DNA of 64,000 nucleotides. Source: AG-12 sp027319585 (GTDB lineage: Bacteria; Chloroflexota; Dormibacteria; Aeolococcales; Bog-877). A program made the position numbers and the translations under genes. The notes below the pieces were generated by a model, which was given only the letters and a program-made list of their open reading frames with translations, searched no databases and was not told where the DNA came from. The stretch's first letter is position 1. Each line of letters opens with the position of its first letter. Location of the stretch: NCBI GenBank assembly GCA_027319585.1, contig DAHVMY010000001.1:1-64000 (forward strand), written 5' to 3'. This document shows positions 63,221 to 64,000 of the stretch, piece by piece.

Positions 63221-64000
63221 GTGGCGCGGACGGCCCGTCGCCACTGGCTCGCCTGGATGACTCCGACATCGAGCGCTACAGTCGCCAGCTGCTCCTGGAT
63301 GAACTGGGAGAGGCCGAGCAGCTGAGGGTCATGCATTCGCGGGCGGTGGTGATCGGATGCGGCGGGCTCGGTGGGCCGGCGGCGCTGCACCTGGTGGGCG
63401 CCGGTGTCGGGAGCATGCGGCTGGTCGACCCGGACCTCATCAGCTTGGACAATCTGCACCGCCAGGTCGCCTTTCGGGCCTCTGACGTCGGCCGGCCCAA
63501 GGCGGAGGTCCTCGGGTCGGCGCTGATGGAGCTCAATCCCAGAGTCGCGGCGGAGGCCCTGGTGGAGCCGCTCTCGCCCGCTTCTCTGGACCTCACCCTG
63601 AGGGACTGCGATCTGGTGTTGGAGTGCTCGGATCAGCCAAGCCTCAAGTTCGCAGTCAACGATTGGTGCGTCCGGCACCGCGTGCCGCTGGTGGTGGGCG
63701 GCGCGATCGGCTGGCGGGGCCAGGTGACGTCCGTGGTCCCGGATTCCGGCTGCTTCCGCTGCCTCTTCCGGGCGCCCACCCCGGGGGCCGACCTCACTTG
63801 CAGGCTGGCGGGGGTGATCGGACCCCTGGTCGGGGTGATCGGTGCGCTCCAGGCGCTGGAAGGGGTTCGACTCCTGATTGGTCCGGGTGCCAGGGAGGGA
63901 CGGCTCAGTGACTTCGACGCCAGAACCGGGCGTTGGCGGGTGATGGCCCTGAGGCGGGATCCCGCCTGTGCGGTGCATCCGGCGGCCGGGGCGGCGCAGC
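63217..64000 (+). CDS. ThiF/MoeB-type E1 adenylyltransferase, partial (cut by the window edge)
   Basis: At least 261 aa from GTG at 63217, which overlaps the DsrH-like stop (GTGA). It adenylates the C-terminus of a ubiquitin-like sulfur carrier such as ThiS or MoaD. ATP site: VVIGCGGLGGPAALHLVGAGVGSMRLVDPD near residues 42-71; NLHRQVAF carries the conserved Arg; ECSDQPSLKFAVNDWC follows. The zinc pair CFRC is at 179/182, and the likely catalytic Cys is Cys195 in GADLTCR. The second zinc pair near 251-254 reads CAVH rather than CxxC. The right edge cuts the 3' end. Confidence 0.88.
   Translation, partial: MSGADGPSPLARLDDSDIERYSRQLLLDELGEAEQLRVMHSRAVVIGCGGLGGPAALHLVGAGVGSMRLVDPDLISLDNLHRQVAFRASDVGRPKAEVLGSALMELNPRVAAEALVEPLSPASLDLTLRDCDLVLECSDQPSLKFAVNDWCVRHRVPLVVGGAIGWRGQVTSVVPDSGCFRCLFRAPTPGADLTCRLAGVIGPLVGVIGALQALEGVRLLIGPGAREGRLSDFDARTGRWRVMALRRDPACAVHPAAGAAQ

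Overview
The window is 64 kb of very GC-rich bacterial chromosome, about two-thirds G+C or more by eye. It carries mostly core genes in tight same-strand runs with ATGA, GTGA, TTGA and TGATG stop/start overlaps and many GTG and TTG starts. Several traits point to an uncultured high-GC terrabacterial lineage of the Chloroflexota/Dormibacterota or deep Actinobacteriota type: the coproporphyrin-style hemH-hemY pair, a CtaG of the caa3 type, FakA/FakB, the SepIVA-like/rpmF/fabD/acpP/rnc/smc/ftsY/ylxM/ffh series, and possible leaderless promoters. That placement is inference; a search with the 23S fragment would settle it. I saw no insertion sequences, prophage or CRISPR arrays.

Layout. 1-1683: 3' part of 23S rRNA, 5S rRNA and a T-tract. 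1715-7415 (minus): a duplicated DoxX-like membrane protein, ctaG, rlmN, hemY, hemH. 7538-10774: E1-alpha, E1-beta and E2 of a 2-oxoacid dehydrogenase. 11107-14540: tRNA-Leu(GAG), a glycogen-debranching-type glycosidase and a convergent glycosyltransferase whose reading frames overlap tail to tail by 252 bp. 14618-18239: FMN riboswitch and ribD-ribE-ribBA-ribH. 18241-37199: rpmB (minus), then a long plus-strand run from an Asp23 protein and fakA/fakB through recG, rsmD, coaD, rpmF, fabD, acpP, rnc, smc, ftsY, ylxM, ffh, rpsP, khpA, rimM, trmD to rplS. This run joins fatty-acid supply, chromosome segregation, protein targeting and ribosome assembly. 37267-44518: a CpaE/TadZ-like protein with an altered P-loop, a ferredoxin-NADP reductase-like flavoprotein, topA, hslVU and a GNAT acetyltransferase. 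44810-45905: a divergent SRPBCC/HxlR pair with two matching palindromes in its promoter region. 46165-54152: rpsB-tsf-pyrH-frr-uppS-cdsA-dxr-rseP-ispG, linking translation, UMP, undecaprenyl, phospholipid and MEP-isoprenoid synthesis.

54229-61695 is looser and accessory: a start-less coding-like frame, a class I glutamine amidotransferase, an aminotransferase, a blue-copper lipoprotein, a zinc-protease-like protein, a polysaccharide-deacetylase lipoprotein, a 735-bp gene-free stretch, a neutral-ceramidase-like protein and a small membrane protein. 61990-64000 holds tRNA-Leu(UAA) and a translationally coupled cassette of three small DsrE/DsrF/DsrH (TusD/C/B)-like proteins followed by a ThiF/MoeB-type E1 enzyme cut by the window edge.

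The most interesting items are that sulfur-relay-plus-E1 cassette, the HxlR twin operator, the possible leaderless promoters, the arginine-rich 212-residue tail on RNase III with its unclear start, and the start-less frame that continues in phase past the amidotransferase stop codon.
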